Shown here: piece by piece, positions 62,640-64,000 of the stretch
Numbering within the stretch: position 1 is the first letter of the stretch
Layout of the letters: every line of letters starts with the position of its first letter
Assembly: GCA_002356435.2 (NCBI GenBank)
Contig: AP018040.2
Coordinates: 496,001-560,000 of the forward strand
Origin: Petrimonas sp. IBARAKI
Lineage (GTDB): Bacteria; Bacteroidota; Bacteroidia; Bacteroidales; Dysgonomonadaceae
Length of the DNA: 64,000 nucleotides
Direction of reading: 5' to 3'
Made by a program: the position numbers and the translations under genes
Notes under the pieces: model-generated
What the model was told of the DNA's origin: nothing
Databases searched by the model: none
Seen by the model: the letters and a program-made list of their open reading frames with translations, nothing else

Positions 62640-63863
62640 TTATTTCCAACTTTTATTTATAAGTTTTTTATATAGACGGATATACTCGTCAAACCTGTCT
62701 TCTTTCTTAAAAAACAACAATGCCCTGTTTCGACAAGCTTCTTGATAAAGGTTCTTTCCGTTGTATTTTACTTTATCAATTACTTTTCGTAAAGCAGTAA
62801 TATCTCCCTGTTCCACAACAAAGCCAGCCTCCAAGGAAATTGCCTCAGGGCTGCCCCCTGTTTTGTAGGTCACTACAGGCGTACCGCAAGCTAGTGCCTC
62901 TAAATTGGTAGTAGGAAAATTATCTTCCCATGTAGGATTCACAAATATATCCGAACAAGAATACAATTCTGCTAATTCATTAATATCTTCAGTTCGTTTA
63001 ATTCCAATGATGTTCTTGGGTAATAATTTTATTTGCTTATCAGTTAAACCCACTAAAATGAGTGCCTCGTCTTTTTTTAACAACCCACTCAACTTTATGA
63101 AATCTTCTAATCCCTTTCTCTTATCCCATATGCTTGCTACGCCCAGTAGTATAAATTTGTCAAACAAATTGTATTTTTCTTTAATTTTATGTGTATTTGT
63201 TGGCTTAAATACACCCGAGTTTATGCCGTTATGAATTACTTGGATGGGATATTTTTGAAGGAATGATTCGTTTACTAAATCTGCTAACCAATAAGAAACC
63301 GGTACAATTGTGAGATTTTCCACAGAAGTAAATAATTTTCGTTTTTTCTCGAAATTATCACATGAATTATCTATGAAAAAACTTGTAGGATATTCTTTTT
63401 TTTGCGGACATTTATTGCAATGTGTTTTCCATTTTTCACAATTAATATATGAAAAATGGGTACAATGTCCGGTAATGGGCCAGCAGTCGTGCAATGTCCA
63501 TACAATAGGAGTTTTTACGTTCGATAAATAATTGAATAGAATCTCGATATTCAAATAATAACCATGCAGGTTATGTAAGTGAATAATATCCGGATTGGCC
63601 TTAGTTATTTGTAATATTAATTTTTCAGTAGCTTTTTTAGAAAAGAATGCATGCCTGTCAGTTAGCCGGGTTCCTATTCCGTGTAAAAATATATCCTGTT
63701 TATTTCCTATCTGAATCTTATGTGATTTACTTGGGCGTTCCGTTTTACGACCAAAGGCTATAAAACTCTCTCCCCCTTTTTCAATAATCCTCAATCCTAT
63801 TTCTTCAGCGATACGTCCAGTAGATCCACTGTTTATTACCGTATTTATTTGTAATAATCTCAT
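62640..63863 (-). CDS. Glycosyltransferase family 4 (GT-B)
   Basis: This 407-residue GT-B transferase has NSGSTGRIAEEIG at the N-terminus (sugar-acceptor domain), and the C-terminal donor site FVNPTWEDNFPTTNLEALACGTPVVTYKTGG. Cys-rich residues in NCEKWKTHCNKCPQKKEYP (about 135-153) may bind a metal. It would add a sugar, with the family donors mainly mannose, glucose or GlcNAc. It starts three bases after the polymerase-like gene stop and ends three bases before the beta-helix gene. Confidence 0.93.
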   Translation of the reverse strand: MRLLQINTVINSGSTGRIAEEIGLRIIEKGGESFIAFGRKTERPSKSHKIQIGNKQDIFLHGIGTRLTDRHAFFSKKATEKLILQITKANPDIIHLHNLHGYYLNIEILFNYLSNVKTPIVWTLHDCWPITGHCTHFSYINCEKWKTHCNKCPQKKEYPTSFFIDNSCDNFEKKRKLFTSVENLTIVPVSYWLADLVNESFLQKYPIQVIHNGINSGVFKPTNTHKIKEKYNLFDKFILLGVASIWDKRKGLEDFIKLSGLLKKDEALILVGLTDKQIKLLPKNIIGIKRTEDINELAELYSCSDIFVNPTWEDNFPTTNLEALACGTPVVTYKTGGSPEAISLEAGFVVEQGDITALRKVIDKVKYNGKNLYQEACRNRALLFFKKEDRFDEYIRLYKKLINKSWK

Positions 63864-63865
63864 TT

Positions 63866-64000
63866 TTACGCTGTAATCCTCATTATTTTATATACGAACC
63901 AAATAGATATTAAAAAACCTACGGTGTAAGCAAAAGAGCTCATCAAATCACCCCGAAGGATAAAAAACAACATCCCGATTAATACCATATAGATTACATG
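63866..64000 (-). CDS. C-terminus of a probable O-antigen/capsule polymerase (Wzy-like)
   Basis: The minus-strand frame enters at the window edge and ends with a TAA at 63866-63868, two bases before the glycosyltransferase ATG. The 44 visible residues are hydrophobic (VIYMVLIGMLFFILRGDLM, then VGFLISIWFVYKIMR), as in the last helices of Wzy polymerases or other membrane transport proteins. The rest lies outside the window. The family assignment is by location and hydrophobicity only. Confidence 0.55.
   Translation of the reverse strand, partial: HVIYMVLIGMLFFILRGDLMSSFAYTVGFLISIWFVYKIMRITA

Overview
This 64 kb window comes from a Bacteroidales chromosome, most likely Dysgonomonadaceae (Proteiniphilum/Petrimonas-like) or a close Porphyromonadaceae relative. 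The lineage call rests on a SusC/SusD pair, several TAnnTTTG (-7) promoters with almost no Shine-Dalgarno sites, DUF4837 and DUF4369 lipoproteins, a bifunctional Fkp enzyme and an ExbB/ExbD/ExbD cluster. The genus is inference. No rRNA, insertion sequence, integrase or CRISPR array was seen.

Layout. 1-8.3 kb, minus strand: a TetR-controlled export operon (START-like protein, TetR, TolC, HlyD-type adaptor, two ABC ATPases, two ABC-2 permeases, start of a DUF3943 protein). A TetR-type palindrome abuts its promoter and a nested inverted-repeat element lies between the TolC and HlyD genes. 8.4-38 kb: mostly core genes, including a patatin/outer-membrane protein, an NnrS-like protein, pdxA, rlmN, gcvT, pepT, an SRP RNA, a sulfatase maturase, the Exb cluster, tRNA-Ser(GGA), tatD, a polyprenyl synthase, tonB, hpt, greA with a leader terminator, coaA, htpG, an ECF sigma factor, a CaCA exchanger and an MltF-like transglycosylase.

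38-54.7 kb is an accessory region: an AAA/DUF4143 ATPase, a decayed ImmA/IrrE gene, a broken PIN toxin beside an intact HTH antitoxin with a four-copy 9-bp operator-like repeat, a four-gene SusCD locus without any carbohydrate-active enzyme, and an AT-rich operon of a HEPN protein, an unknown protein and a SecB-like chaperone. After that come a helical-repeat protein, an ImmA/IrrE protease and two XRE regulators, one with a possible -1 frameshift tail. 54.7-64 kb, minus strand: the distal part of a capsule/O-antigen locus (polymerase end, glycosyltransferase, beta-helix protein, GT2, epimerase, WecA/WbpL-like initiator, Fkp, WbuC-like cupin), which implies GDP-L-fucose and a fucosylated surface glycan.

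The best candidate for an undescribed system is 49.46-50.79 kb. The HEPN / unknown / SecB-like operon has the layout of a toxin-antitoxin-chaperone module, with its own promoter and almost no 5' leader.
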